This document shows positions 27,116-38,668 of a DNA stretch of 64,000 nucleotides, in pieces (the stretch's first letter is position 1; each line of letters opens with the position of its first letter). Source of the DNA: Candidatus Solirubrobacter pratensis (GTDB taxonomy: Bacteria; Actinomycetota; Thermoleophilia; Solirubrobacterales; Solirubrobacteraceae); assembly GCF_000425945.1 (NCBI RefSeq), contig NZ_KE384480.1, positions 340,089 to 404,088 of the forward strand, written 5' to 3'. The translations under genes and the position numbers were made by a program. The notes under the pieces were generated by a model. That model saw only the letters and a program-made list of their open reading frames with translations. It searched no databases and was not told where the DNA came from.

Positions 27116-27435
27116 GCGACGATCCCCAGGCTGCGCATGGTCGCGCGCGACTCCTCGCGGATCCGCGCGCGCGTCCACACCGGGTCCCAGACGATCTCGA
27201 TCCGCACGTCGTCGACGTCGGGCTCCTGCAGCAGGCGGTCGCGGATGTCGTCCTGGATGAAGTCCATCGCCGGGCAGCCCATCGCGGTGAACGTCAGCTC
27301 GATGTCGACCACGCCGGCGTCGTAGCGCAGCGACACGATCAGCCCCATGCCGACGACGGAGATCGGGATCTCTGGGTCCTCGACCTCGCGCAGGGCGTTC
27401 CAGAGCCGGGAGAGAACGGGGTCGACGTTACGCAT
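27112..27435 (-). CDS. paaD: PaaD, DUF59/MIP18 part only
   Basis: 107 aa. VEDPEIPISVVGMGLI and FTAMGCPAMDFIQDD with VWDPVW are the MIP18/DUF59 signature of PaaD, involved in assembling the epoxidase metal centre. Typical PaaD is about 160 aa with a C-terminal zinc ribbon. Here the protein stops before it, and the ribbon is encoded separately at 26140-26301, after paaB and paaC. The start overlaps the end of paaA by eight bases. Confidence 0.87.
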   Translation of the reverse strand: MRNVDPVLSRLWNALREVEDPEIPISVVGMGLIVSLRYDAGVVDIELTFTAMGCPAMDFIQDDIRDRLLQEPDVDDVRIEIVWDPVWTRARIREESRATMRSLGIVA

Positions 27436-28360
27436 GCCGGTAGCCCCGCTGGAGCCGGTTGACGTAGTCGACGTTCATCGGGCCGCGCGCCTTCCAGCGC
27501 ACCATCACATCGTCCCAGCTGATCTCGTCGCCCCAGCGCTTGGCCTCCTCGTCGAAGGCGCGCGGGAACGGGCAGTCGATGACCCACCGCTCGCCATCGT
27601 GGTGCGCCGGCACGTCGAGCCCGACCTCCGTCATGAAGGGCACGACCTCGGCCATCCAGTCCTGGCGCAGCTGGTCGTTGCTCTTGCCCTTGAAGCCGTA
27701 CTCGAGCTGGATGCCGTGCCTTTTGCGCTCGTCCGGCAGCCCGAACCACTCCAGCGTGAGGACGAACATCCAGTCCAGCGACGCCTGTAGGCGCTTCTTG
27801 TCGTCCGGGTCGGCGGCGAGCTTCTTGACCCACGTGCGCCCGTGGCGCAGGTGGAACGTCTCCTCCTTGTCGACCTTGGCCAGCGCGCGCTTCCAGGGGC
27901 CGAAGGTCGAGGAGGCGTGGACGTCGGAGAGCAGCACGAAGCCGGCCTGGTCGTAGAGCGCGTTGGCGAGGACCAGCTCGTACCAGGAGTCCAGCGGCAC
28001 GTCGAACGCGTACGGGTACTTGAACGCGCCAGGCTCGCGCTCGTAGATCAGCGCGTTCATGTCGACGCCGAGGTCGCCGAGCAGGCGGTAGCCGATGTGG
28101 GCGTGAGCGAGCTCGTCCTGGATGATCGACATCGCCGACCCGAAGTTGTTCAGCGCGGGCGCGTGCTGGGCGGCGCGCAGATACGCAGGCGCGGACACCA
28201 GCTCGGTGTCCGCCGACACGGTGAGGATGCGGCGGATGCCCTTCAGGTACTCGGGGGACATGTGCTGGAGCCCCTCGACGAGCTTGCCGGCCTTCAGGTG
28301 CTCGCGCACCTCGTCCTCGGTCCGCTGGGCGAGCTCGTCAACGTGTGACACTTGACTCAC
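27428..28360 (-). CDS. paaA: Phenylacetyl-CoA epoxidase catalytic subunit PaaA
   Basis: 310 aa from the GTG at 28360; a GTG at 28351 is also possible. The di-iron ligands are visible in IIQDELAHAHIGYR and KEETFHLRHGRTWV. PaaA epoxidises the aromatic ring of phenylacetyl-CoA, the first step of aerobic hybrid degradation. It is the first gene of the operon and is divergent from the aldehyde dehydrogenase at 28387. No PaaE reductase with a fused ferredoxin is in the cluster. Confidence 0.93.
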   Translation of the reverse strand: MSQVSHVDELAQRTEDEVREHLKAGKLVEGLQHMSPEYLKGIRRILTVSADTELVSAPAYLRAAQHAPALNNFGSAMSIIQDELAHAHIGYRLLGDLGVDMNALIYEREPGAFKYPYAFDVPLDSWYELVLANALYDQAGFVLLSDVHASSTFGPWKRALAKVDKEETFHLRHGRTWVKKLAADPDDKKRLQASLDWMFVLTLEWFGLPDERKRHGIQLEYGFKGKSNDQLRQDWMAEVVPFMTEVGLDVPAHHDGERWVIDCPFPRAFDEEAKRWGDEISWDDVMVRWKARGPMNVDYVNRLQRGYRHA

Positions 28361-28386
28361 GTCCGCAAGCGTATAGTCTTCTGGGC

Positions 28387-29841
28387 ATGCCGTCAAGCCC
28401 TGCCATGACCGCACTCGCGCGCGGGTGCTTCATCGACGGGAGCGTGGAGCCGATCGACGGCGACACGCTCGCCATCCACGATCCCGCGACCGGCGAGCCG
28501 GTCGGCACGGTGACCGCCGCCGGCGCCGAGACCGTCGACCGCGCGGTGCGCTCCGCGAACGGGGCGTTCGCCGAGTGGTCGTGCCGCTCGATCACCGACC
28601 GCGCGCGCATCCTGCGCGCCGGGGCCGAGCTGCTCGAGGCCCGCGCGGACGAGCTGGCGCCCGGGCTGACGGCCGAGCAGGGCAAGCCGCTGCGCGAGGC
28701 GAAGCTCGAGATCCACAAGGCCGCAGACACGCTGGACCACTACGCGGGAATGGGCAAGGAGGTCCGTGCGATCTCTGTCCATCAGCTCGATCCGGGCGTC
28801 GACGGCACGGTCCTGCGCCGCCCGCTCGGCGTGGTGGGCGCGATCGTCCCGTGGAACTTCCCCACGACGCTGCTGTCGAACAAGCTGGGCCCTGCGCTGC
28901 TGACGGGCAACACGGTCGTCGCCAAGCCGGCGGACACGACGCCGTTCACGACGCTGGCGCTGGCGGAGATCCTCACCGAAGCGGGGCTGCCGCCCGGCGT
29001 GCTGAACGTCGTCACCGGCACGGGGCCGGTCGCCGGCGAGGCGCTGGTCACGCACCCGCTCGTGCGCAAGGTCGCCTTCACCGGCTCGACGCCGACCGGG
29101 GAGCGCGTGATGGCGCTCGCCTCGCGCGGCGCCAAGCGCGTCACGCTCGAGCTCGGCGGGAGCGACCCGCTGATCGTCTGCGACGACGCCGACCTCGCCG
29201 CCGCCGCGTCCGCCGCCTCGATGGGCCGCTTCTTCAACTGCGGCCAGGCCTGCCTGGCGATCAAGCGCGTCTACGTCTTCGAGAGCGTCGCCGACGAGGT
29301 GATCGAGGCGATCGCCGCCAAGGCCGGCCGCCTGAAGGTCGGCCTACCGACGGAGAAGGGGATCCAGATGGGTCCGCTGCACTCCGCCCGCCAGCGCGAC
29401 CTCCTCGAGGACCAGCTCACACGCACGCTCGAGCGCGGGGGAGAGGTGCTGACCGGCGGCGGGCGCCCCGAGGGGCTGGCCGGGGGCTTCTTCCATGAGC
29501 CGACCGTCGTGCTCGAGCCCCCGCGCGACTCGCCGATGGCGACCGAGGAGGTCTTCGGCCCGGCGCTGCCGATCTGGCGCGTGAAGGACCTCGACGAGGC
29601 GATCGAGCTGGCCAACGCGTCGCCGTTCGGCCTCGGCTCGAGCGTCTGGACGCGCGACGTCGCCCGCGCCCGCCGTGCCGCATCGGAGCTCGACTGCGGC
29701 TACACGTGGATCAACTCGCCGACCAAGGTCTACGACCAGCTGCCGTTCGGCGGCGTCAAGAGCAGCGGGTTCGGCAAGGAGCACGGCTCCGAGGCGCTGG
29801 ACCACTACACCGACCTCAAGTCGGTGGTGCTCAAGTCCTAA
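28387..29841 (+). CDS. NAD(P)-dependent aldehyde dehydrogenase
   Basis: 484 aa from the ATG at 28387 (an ATG at 28405 is possible). IVPWNFP, the cofactor loop FTGSTPTG, catalytic Glu in ELGGSDP, catalytic Cys in FFNCGQAC and EEVFGP place it in the ALDH superfamily. It is divergent from paaA by 26 bp, so a role feeding phenylacetate from phenylacetaldehyde is plausible but not proved. A TATAGT at 28372-28377 close to the start suggests a leaderless transcript. The next gene, fprA-like, follows after 13 bp. Confidence 0.88.
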   Translation: MPSSPAMTALARGCFIDGSVEPIDGDTLAIHDPATGEPVGTVTAAGAETVDRAVRSANGAFAEWSCRSITDRARILRAGAELLEARADELAPGLTAEQGKPLREAKLEIHKAADTLDHYAGMGKEVRAISVHQLDPGVDGTVLRRPLGVVGAIVPWNFPTTLLSNKLGPALLTGNTVVAKPADTTPFTTLALAEILTEAGLPPGVLNVVTGTGPVAGEALVTHPLVRKVAFTGSTPTGERVMALASRGAKRVTLELGGSDPLIVCDDADLAAAASAASMGRFFNCGQACLAIKRVYVFESVADEVIEAIAAKAGRLKVGLPTEKGIQMGPLHSARQRDLLEDQLTRTLERGGEVLTGGGRPEGLAGGFFHEPTVVLEPPRDSPMATEEVFGPALPIWRVKDLDEAIELANASPFGLGSSVWTRDVARARRAASELDCGYTWINSPTKVYDQLPFGGVKSSGFGKEHGSEALDHYTDLKSVVLKS

Positions 29842-29854
29842 TCTGGATAGGAAT

Positions 29855-31195
29855 ATGAGCAATCGCGCCGCCGTCATCGGTGCCGGGCCGTCCGGCTTCT
29901 ACGCCACCGAGCAGCTGCTGAAGGCCGGATTCGAGGTCGACCTCTACGAGGTGCTGCCGACGCCGTTCGGCCTCGTGCGCGCCGGCGTCGCGCCCGACCA
30001 CCCGAAGATCAAGAGCGTCACCCGCGTCTACGAGAAGACGGCGAAGCATCCGGCGTTCCGCTACTTCGGCGGCGTCGCGCTCGGCAAGGACATCTCGCGC
30101 GAGGAGCTGCTCGAGCGCTATCACGCGGTCGTCTACGCGATCGGCACGGCGACCGACAACCGGCTCGGCATCCCCGGTGAGGACCGGCCCGGCTCGCACT
30201 CGGCGACCGAGTTCGTGGCCTGGTACAACGGCCACCCGGACTTCGCCGACCACGAGTTCGACCTCAGCGCGACGCGCGCGGTCGTCGTGGGCAACGGCAA
30301 CGTGGCGGTCGACGTCGCGCGCATGCTCGTGCTCGATCCCGACGAGGTGGCCGCCACCGACACCGCCGACCACGCGGTCGACGCGCTCGCCTCGGCCTCC
30401 GTCCACGACGTGATCGTGCTCGGCCGCCGCGGCCCGGTGCAGGCGGCGTTCACGACGCCCGAGCTGCGCGAGCTCGGCGAGCTCACGCGCGCGGACATCG
30501 CGATCGAGCCGGGGGCGATGGAGCTCGACGAGGCGAGCGCCGCGTTCCTGGAGTCCGGCGAGTGCGACGCGACGACCAAGCGCAACGTCGAGGTCATGCG
30601 CGACTACGCCGAGCGCGAGCCGTCGGGACGCGAGCGGCGCGTCGAGCTGCGCTTCCTGTGGTCGCCGGTGGAGATCCTGGGCGAGGGCGAGGACGGGCCG
30701 GTGACCGGCGTCCGCGTCGTCAAGAACCGGCTCGAGAAGGGCCGCGCCGTCCCGACCGGCGAGGAGGCCGTGATCTCGTGCGGGCTCGTCCTGCGCTCGA
30801 TCGGCTACCGCGGCACGCCGCTGGCCGGGATCCCGTTCGACGAGCGGCGGGGGCTGATCCGCAACGAGGGCGGCCGCGTGATCGGCGACGACGGCGCGCA
30901 GCAGCGCGGCGAGTACGTCGTCGGCTGGGTCAAGCGCGGGCCGTCGGGCGTGATCGGGACCAACAAGAAGGACGCCGCCGACACGGTCGCGAAGATCCTC
31001 GAGGACGAGCAGAACGGCGTGCTCAACGAGCCGGTCGCCGTGCCCGAGGCGCCCGAGGGCGCGATCACCTGGGAGGGCTGGCGCGCGATCGACGAGCATG
31101 AGACCGCCGCGGGCGAGGCCCAGGGCCGCCCGCGCGTCAAGCTCGTGCGCGTCGAGCACATGCACGACACGGCGCGCGCCGCGGCGGCGTCCTAG
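29855..31195 (+). CDS. fprA: FprA-type ferredoxin-NADP+ reductase
   Basis: 446 aa; the ATG has GGATAGGA upstream. GAGPSGFYA is the FAD-binding motif and GNGNVAVDVAR the NADPH-binding motif. FGLVRAGVAPDHPKIKSV is characteristic of FprA/adrenodoxin reductase. It moves electrons between NADPH and ferredoxin. It has no [2Fe-2S] domain, so it is not PaaE; it might help reduce the epoxidase through a separate ferredoxin. Its stop overlaps the ligA stop. Confidence 0.9.
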   Translation: MSNRAAVIGAGPSGFYATEQLLKAGFEVDLYEVLPTPFGLVRAGVAPDHPKIKSVTRVYEKTAKHPAFRYFGGVALGKDISREELLERYHAVVYAIGTATDNRLGIPGEDRPGSHSATEFVAWYNGHPDFADHEFDLSATRAVVVGNGNVAVDVARMLVLDPDEVAATDTADHAVDALASASVHDVIVLGRRGPVQAAFTTPELRELGELTRADIAIEPGAMELDEASAAFLESGECDATTKRNVEVMRDYAEREPSGRERRVELRFLWSPVEILGEGEDGPVTGVRVVKNRLEKGRAVPTGEEAVISCGLVLRSIGYRGTPLAGIPFDERRGLIRNEGGRVIGDDGAQQRGEYVVGWVKRGPSGVIGTNKKDAADTVAKILEDEQNGVLNEPVAVPEAPEGAITWEGWRAIDEHETAAGEAQGRPRVKLVRVEHMHDTARAAAAS

Positions 31196-33183
31196 GCCAC
31201 CCCGGCCTCGGAGAGCCAGCGCCAGAGGTCTTGCTGGCCGACGACCTCGACGCCGAGCTTCTCCGCCTTGCCCGTCTTGGACGCGCCGACGTTCTCGCCG
31301 GCGAGCAGGTAGTCGGTGGCGGCGGAGACCGAGGACGCCGTCGTCGCGGCGGCCTGCTCCACCAGCCGCGTCACGTCGGGCCGGCTCACCTTTGCGCCTG
31401 AGCGCGGGTCGGTGAACGCGCCGGTGATCACGACCGTCTTGCCCTTCAGCGGCGAGTCGCCGGCCGCGGCCGCGTCGACCGGGCGGTCCTCCTCGAGCAC
31501 GTCGAGCACGACGCCGTGCCCGCGCAGTGCCTCGATCTCCTCGCCGATCTCGGGCCGATTGAAGAACGCGACGACGCTCTCGGCGACCTTCGGGCCGATG
31601 TCGCGGATCGCCACCAGTTCCTCGGCGCTCGCGGCCGCGACGGCCTCGATGCGTTCGTACCCGGCGAGGCAGAGCCGCTTCGCGACGCCCTCGGAGGCCA
31701 TCGGGATCGCCAGGCCGATCAGCGCGCGACGCAGGCCCAGGCCCTTGGAGCCCTCGATCGAGGCGATCATGTTGCGGGCGCTCACGTCGCCCATGCGCTC
31801 GTAGCCCAGCAGCTGCTCGGCCGTCAGCGAGTAGAAGTCGCTGCGGCGCTTGAGCACGCCGTCCTCGGCGAGCTTCTCGATCCAGACGTCGCCGACGCCC
31901 TCCATGTCGGCCGCCGCGCGCGAGGCCCAGTGCATCAGCCGGCGCGTCGCCTGTGCCGGGCACTGGAGGTTCAGGCACCAGCGCTCCTCGCCGGTGCCGC
32001 GGACCTCGAGCTCGGAGCCGCACGACGGGCAGTGTGTGGGCGGGACGATCTCCTGCTCGGAGCCGTCGCGCTCCTCCGGGAGCGAGCGGCCCGCGAAGGG
32101 GATGACGTCGCCGCGCCGCACGACCGCCACGGTGTCGCCGAGGCGCAGGTCGCGCTCGCGGATCAGCCGCGGGTTGTGGAGCGTGATGTTCTCGACCGTC
32201 ACGCCGCCGACGAACACGGGCTCCACCTTCGCGCGCGGCGGGACGCGGCCGATCTTGCCGACCGGCCACTCGACCGAGAGCAGCTTCGTCAGCTTCTCCT
32301 CGGGCGGGTACTTGAACGCGATCGCGCCGCGCGGCTCGGCGCTGTTGAAGCCCGCCGCGTCGAACGCTGCCGGCTCGTGCAGGCGCACGACCGCGCCGTC
32401 GATGTCGTAGTCCAGCCCTTCGCGGCGGCCGCCGATCTCGTGGATCGCGTCCATGACCTCCTCGACCGTCGCGCAGACGTACTGCGCGGCGGGCTCGAAG
32501 CCTTCCGGGAGGCCGAGCGCGACGCCGTCGCGGTCGGCGCCGAAGGCGAAGAAGCGCAGCAGCCGCTTGGCCTCGGCGGCCGCCTCGGGGTCCTTCTGCA
32601 TCAGCGTCCCGGCAGCGCCGCTGCGCGGGTTGGTGAGAGGCCGGTCCGGATGCGCCTCGTTGTAGGCCGCCCACACCGAGCGCAGCATCACGGCCTCGCC
32701 GCGGACCTCGACGCGTCCGGGGGCGGCGATCTCCGCGGGCAGCCCGGGGATCACCCAGCGGACCTTCTCGGTCACGAGCTCGCCCACCGCGCCCGTGCCG
32801 CGCGTCGCGACGTAGTCGAGCTCGCCGTCGCGGTAGACGGCGCTGAGCGAGAGCCCGTCGAGCTTCTCCGAGACGCGGAACACCTGGCCGCCGAAGCGCT
32901 CGCAGAACGTCCGGATCTGCTCCTCGCCGGTCGCCTTCGCGAGCGAGAGCATCGGGCGGGCGTGGCGGATGGTAGGCCCGGTCAGCTCGGCGGGAGCGTT
33001 GACCTTGCCGAGCGGGCTGTCGGCCGGCTCGAGCTCCGGGTGCTCGGCGACGAGCGCGGCGAGCTCGTCCTTCAGCGCGTCGTAGTCGGCGTCGGGCAGC
33101 GGGCTGTCGCCGCCGCGGTAGTAGAGGTCGTTGAGCCGCTTGACCTCGGCGGTCAGCTCGGCGATGCGGTCGCGTACGTCCAC
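31192..33183 (-). CDS. ligA: NAD-dependent DNA ligase
   Basis: 663 aa. The domains are in the expected order: N-terminal Ia region, nucleotidyltransferase with active-site Lys in SEKLDG, OB fold, four-Cys zinc finger (CPSCG and CLNLQC), helix-hairpin-helix repeats (IRDIGPKVAESV) and a C-terminal BRCT (GKTVVITGAFTDPRSG). It seals nicks in DNA using NAD. Full length for the family. Probably in one unit with the gene upstream at 33209. Confidence 0.95.
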   Translation of the reverse strand: MDVRDRIAELTAEVKRLNDLYYRGGDSPLPDADYDALKDELAALVAEHPELEPADSPLGKVNAPAELTGPTIRHARPMLSLAKATGEEQIRTFCERFGGQVFRVSEKLDGLSLSAVYRDGELDYVATRGTGAVGELVTEKVRWVIPGLPAEIAAPGRVEVRGEAVMLRSVWAAYNEAHPDRPLTNPRSGAAGTLMQKDPEAAAEAKRLLRFFAFGADRDGVALGLPEGFEPAAQYVCATVEEVMDAIHEIGGRREGLDYDIDGAVVRLHEPAAFDAAGFNSAEPRGAIAFKYPPEEKLTKLLSVEWPVGKIGRVPPRAKVEPVFVGGVTVENITLHNPRLIRERDLRLGDTVAVVRRGDVIPFAGRSLPEERDGSEQEIVPPTHCPSCGSELEVRGTGEERWCLNLQCPAQATRRLMHWASRAAADMEGVGDVWIEKLAEDGVLKRRSDFYSLTAEQLLGYERMGDVSARNMIASIEGSKGLGLRRALIGLAIPMASEGVAKRLCLAGYERIEAVAAASAEELVAIRDIGPKVAESVVAFFNRPEIGEEIEALRGHGVVLDVLEEDRPVDAAAAGDSPLKGKTVVITGAFTDPRSGAKVSRPDVTRLVEQAAATTASSVSAATDYLLAGENVGASKTGKAEKLGVEVVGQQDLWRWLSEAGVA

Positions 33184-33208
33184 CCCGTGATTCTGGCGTA
33201 CGTCCCGG

Positions 33209-33961
33209 CTAGGTCGGCGACGAGCGCCGGTCGCGCACGCGGCCGCGGACGATCGCGACGACGGCGACGAGCACGAAGGCGGCGACCGGGAGCACGAACA
33301 GCCAGGCGCCGCTCGATCCGCCGCTCGCGGCCGCGGGCGCGCGGGCGGGACCCGAGCGCGGCGTGACGGTCGCGCCGGGCGCCGTGGTCACGCTCGCGGC
33401 CGGCGGCGCGGCGTGGATCGGGTCGACGGCGGGGACGCCGCCGGGGGGCGGCTCGACCTCGGGCACGGAGAGCTTCACGCCCTCGGCGGCGGCGAGCCGC
33501 TCGACGGCGTCGATCGCGCCGGGGAGGAAGCGCTCCGCCCGCCGCGGCGCGGCGAGCCGGCCGAGCAGTCGCTGCTCGCGCACGGTCGAGTGACCGAGGT
33601 GGAACAGCGCATAGCCGTTGGGCATCACGATCATCAGGCGCCCGCCGTACACGAGGCTGAGCTCTTCTCCGAGGAACTTCGCGTACGCCTTCGGCACCTC
33701 CCACATCGAGCCCGCGGTGCCGAGGTCCGCGAAGCGCGAGATCGCCGCGACCCTGATCTCATAGCCCTTCTGGGAGGCCTGCGCGAGCAGGGCGGGGAGC
33801 TGGGCGGCGGGCTTGGACTCCAGGTCGAGCGCGCTGCCGTAGAAGACGTCCTGCTGGACGAGCACGTCGCTCGCGGGATCGCCGTCGGCGTGCGCCGCGG
33901 GCGTGAGGACGAGCCAGAGGACCGCGGCGAGCGCGGTGACGAGGATGCGGACGGACGGCAT
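33209..33961 (-). CDS. Signal-peptide and C-terminal membrane-anchored protein
   Basis: 250 aa. N-terminal signal peptide (VRILVTALAAVLWLVLTPAAHA), a soluble domain of about 130 residues (SDVLVQQDVFYG, LMIVMPNGYALFHLG), a Pro/Ala-rich linker, then one transmembrane segment (WLFVLPVAAFVLVAVVAIV) and a short basic tail. The soluble part loosely resembles TPM-type domains, but I do not assign it. No enzyme motif seen. ligA follows 25 bp downstream on the same strand. Confidence 0.65.
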   Translation of the reverse strand: MPSVRILVTALAAVLWLVLTPAAHADGDPASDVLVQQDVFYGSALDLESKPAAQLPALLAQASQKGYEIRVAAISRFADLGTAGSMWEVPKAYAKFLGEELSLVYGGRLMIVMPNGYALFHLGHSTVREQRLLGRLAAPRRAERFLPGAIDAVERLAAAEGVKLSVPEVEPPPGGVPAVDPIHAAPPAASVTTAPGATVTPRSGPARAPAAASGGSSGAWLFVLPVAAFVLVAVVAIVRGRVRDRRSSPT

Positions 33962-33976
33962 ACGGCCGGTGGACGT

Positions 33977-34009
33977 AGAACGCCGGCCGCGCAGCGCGGC
34001 CGGCGTTCT
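33977..34009. terminator. 15-bp hairpin between 34027 and 33961 genes
   Basis: AGAACGCCGGCCGCG pairs perfectly with its complement around a 3-nt loop. Placed just after the stop of the minus-strand WxL-like gene, it likely ends that transcript. Confidence 0.65.
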
Positions 34010-34026
34010 GACGGACCCCCTTGCGG

Positions 34027-35871
34027 CTAGGGAGCGGTGGTCGCCAGCGTGAACGTCAGCGACTTGCTGTAGGTGCCCGAGCGGAGGACGTCGCCGGCGC
34101 CGATCGCCTGGCGCAGGCCGAGCGTGACGATGTCGGAGTTCGTCGGGCCGGTGTAGGTGAGCAGCGGCGTGGCAGCGCCGGTGGACTCGGCCAGCGGGAC
34201 GTAGGCCGGGCTCTGGTTGGCCGCGTTGCCGGCGCGGACGTTGACCGGCTGCGGCAGCGCGAAGGCGCCGTTGACCAGGTGGCCGGGAGCCGTCGTGCTC
34301 GTGTCCGAGACCGACAGCGCCGCGTCGCCGGTCGTGGTGGTCACCGTGGCGGCGAGCGCCGTCTCATAGGACCGCCCGATCGTCGGGACGAACGTGCCGA
34401 AGCTCGCCGAGGCGCTGTTGAGCTGGAGGTTCAGCAAGCTCGGGACGTCGCCGCCGACGGTCGCGATGGCGGTGCCGGTGCTCTTGCCGTACAGCGGCGC
34501 GCTCTCGACGGCGTCGTCGCTGTTGGACGTGAACTGCAGGCGCGCGACCGACACGTAGTTGGTGCGCGTCGGCTTGAAGCCGACGTTGACGACGCACGTG
34601 CCCGCCAGGACGGCCGGGGACGCCTCGTTGGCCGGCGTCGCCGGATCGTCGGCCACGGCGGCCTTGGCCGGCTGCAGCGTGGTGGTGCAGTTGTGGTTGA
34701 CGACCGAGAAGTCGGCGGCCGTCGCGCCGCCGCCGTCGTTCGCGTCGGCCGCGATCGCCGGGTTGCCCGTGATCGTCAGCGGTGCGTCGCCCGCGTTGGT
34801 CACCGTGACCGGGACCACATTGGACGCCGCGGCGGTTCCGGCGGGGACCGACGGGAAGTTGGTCGGCGGGACGTACAGGACCGGCGCCGCGTCGCCCTTG
34901 AGGGCGGCGAAGCTCGTGTCCGCGCTCGTGAACGGGTTGAAGCCGCCGTTGGCGCCGATCGCCACCGGGTCGTACTCGTACAGGTAGTACCTCGTGCGGT
35001 TCTTCGCGGCCGCGAAGATCGGGGCGAAGTCGACGACGCCCTGGCCGAGGGCACGCAGGTTGGAGGTGCCCGCGCTCGGGTTGGGATTCACGCCGTCCTT
35101 GGCGTGGAAGCTCACGACGCGGCTCTGGTACTTGTTGACGAACGCCGTCACGTCGGCTCCCCCGGAGACGGCCCAGAAGATGTCGATCTGCGCCTTGACG
35201 TAGCGCGGATCGGTGTGGTCGAGGACGATCTCCTCGGCGCTCTTGAGCACGCCGTTGTCCACGAACTTGGTCGAGAACTCGGCGGCGTGGTTGTGCCAGT
35301 AGACCGGGCCGAGGCCGGCCTCCACAGAGCGCTTGCCGAGGCGGTTGAGCCGCTGCGCGACGTCGAGCGTCGCGGCGTAGTTGTTGCGGTAGTCGCTGGG
35401 CAGGTCCGCGGCGCCGATGTACTCCTGCCCGAGGATCTTCGACGCGGCGATGTCGTTGTCCCAGTTGGCCTCGTTGAGGTTGCCGTGGCGGCTCACGAAG
35501 CGAAGGCCGTACTGGTCGCCGAGCGCGCGCAGCGCCGTCAGCGCCGCCGTGTTGTTCGGCGTCGCCGGGTTCGTGCCCGGGAAGATGTTCGAGTAGCCGT
35601 AGAGCTCGACCAGCTTCACGTTGCGCGACTGCAGGTACTGGAAGACGCGCTCGACGCGGCCGTCCGTGGTCGTCGGCGCGGGCGGGTTGAGCTCGCCGGC
35701 GCCGGAGCCGATGTATTGGCTCCAGTCGTAGAGCTGGACGCCCATCTGGCCGCTCGGCGCACCGGCGCCGAGCGAGGGCGGCCGCTGCGCCTGTGCGGCG
35801 CTTGCGCATGACAGCAGTGCACCGGCAGCCGCGACCGCGGCGCTCGCGCGCACCATCCCGAATCCCTTCAA
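34027..35871 (-). CDS. Secreted sugar-isomerase-like TIM barrel with Ig-like and WxL-like domains
   Basis: 614 aa from the TTG at 35871, which has AGGAGG about nine bases upstream; an ATG at 35856 is too far from it. Signal peptide about 1-28. A xylose-isomerase-like TIM barrel (about 40-335) carries NVKLVELYG, VYWHNHAAEF, AQIDIFWA and VVSFHAKDG, the metal-ligand pattern of sugar-phosphate isomerases/epimerases. A long Ig-like or choice-of-anchor module (about 345-475) and the long form of the WxL-like domain (about 485-614) follow. A secreted member of this family is unusual; it probably acts on a free sugar or lactone. A 20-bp palindrome lies between promoter and start. Confidence 0.8.
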   Translation of the reverse strand: MKGFGMVRASAAVAAAGALLSCASAAQAQRPPSLGAGAPSGQMGVQLYDWSQYIGSGAGELNPPAPTTTDGRVERVFQYLQSRNVKLVELYGYSNIFPGTNPATPNNTAALTALRALGDQYGLRFVSRHGNLNEANWDNDIAASKILGQEYIGAADLPSDYRNNYAATLDVAQRLNRLGKRSVEAGLGPVYWHNHAAEFSTKFVDNGVLKSAEEIVLDHTDPRYVKAQIDIFWAVSGGADVTAFVNKYQSRVVSFHAKDGVNPNPSAGTSNLRALGQGVVDFAPIFAAAKNRTRYYLYEYDPVAIGANGGFNPFTSADTSFAALKGDAAPVLYVPPTNFPSVPAGTAAASNVVPVTVTNAGDAPLTITGNPAIAADANDGGGATAADFSVVNHNCTTTLQPAKAAVADDPATPANEASPAVLAGTCVVNVGFKPTRTNYVSVARLQFTSNSDDAVESAPLYGKSTGTAIATVGGDVPSLLNLQLNSASASFGTFVPTIGRSYETALAATVTTTTGDAALSVSDTSTTAPGHLVNGAFALPQPVNVRAGNAANQSPAYVPLAESTGAATPLLTYTGPTNSDIVTLGLRQAIGAGDVLRSGTYSKSLTFTLATTAP

Positions 35872-35889
35872 AGCCTCTCTCCTCCTTCT

Positions 35890-35909
35890 GGACGGTTCGC
35901 GAACCGTCC
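35890..35909. promoter_or_regulatory. 20-bp palindromic operator in the 5' UTR
   Basis: GGACGGTTCGCGAACCGTCC is a perfect even palindrome with a CG centre. It lies 18 bp upstream of the TTG start of the minus-strand gene and downstream of its likely promoter. This is a typical repressor position and symmetry. Confidence 0.6.
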
Positions 35910-35965
35910 GACGCGGTTCGACCCTCGACTCGAGCGCCCTGCCCCGAGCTTCCAGCGCGCGAGGC

Positions 35966-36000
35966 AAGCTATCCATGGAATGCGCACAAGTCAATGACTT
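35966..36000 (-). promoter_or_regulatory. Promoter with palindromic -35 box for the secreted isomerase gene
   Basis: On the minus strand, TTGACT (35989-35994), a 17-bp spacer and TAGCTT (35966-35971). The -35 is part of the 13-bp palindrome AAGTCATTGACTT (35988-36000). A nearly identical block precedes the cupredoxin gene at 38669. Confidence 0.6.
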
Positions 36001-36111
36001 TTGCATTACAAAGCACCAGAAGCTCGAATCCCGCACGACATGACTCGAAGATCTGGTGTACTGGGTAGACCTTCTGCATGGAGCCGGACCTAAGCATGGC
36101 GCTCGGTTACC

Positions 36112-38589
<2,478 letters not shown>

Positions 38590-38604
<15 letters not shown>

Positions 38605-38629
38605 CTTGTGCCTGGACGCGGGATACCGT
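38590..38629 (+). promoter_or_regulatory. Promoter of the cupredoxin-WxL gene
   Basis: TTGACT (38601-38606), 17 bp, TACCGT (38624-38629). The -35 sits in AAGTCGTTGACTT, one base off a 13-bp palindrome. The flanking bases TGCAAAAGTC and TGTGC also match the promoter at 35966-36000. It overlaps the stop codon of the upstream gene. Confidence 0.6.
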
Positions 38630-38668
38630 TCCGCTTGCGCGGTACTCACGTCCGGAGGAGGGGAAACG

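Noticed and set aside
29855..31195. PaaE
   Set aside because: It lacks the C-terminal [2Fe-2S] ferredoxin domain and shows FprA signatures throughout.
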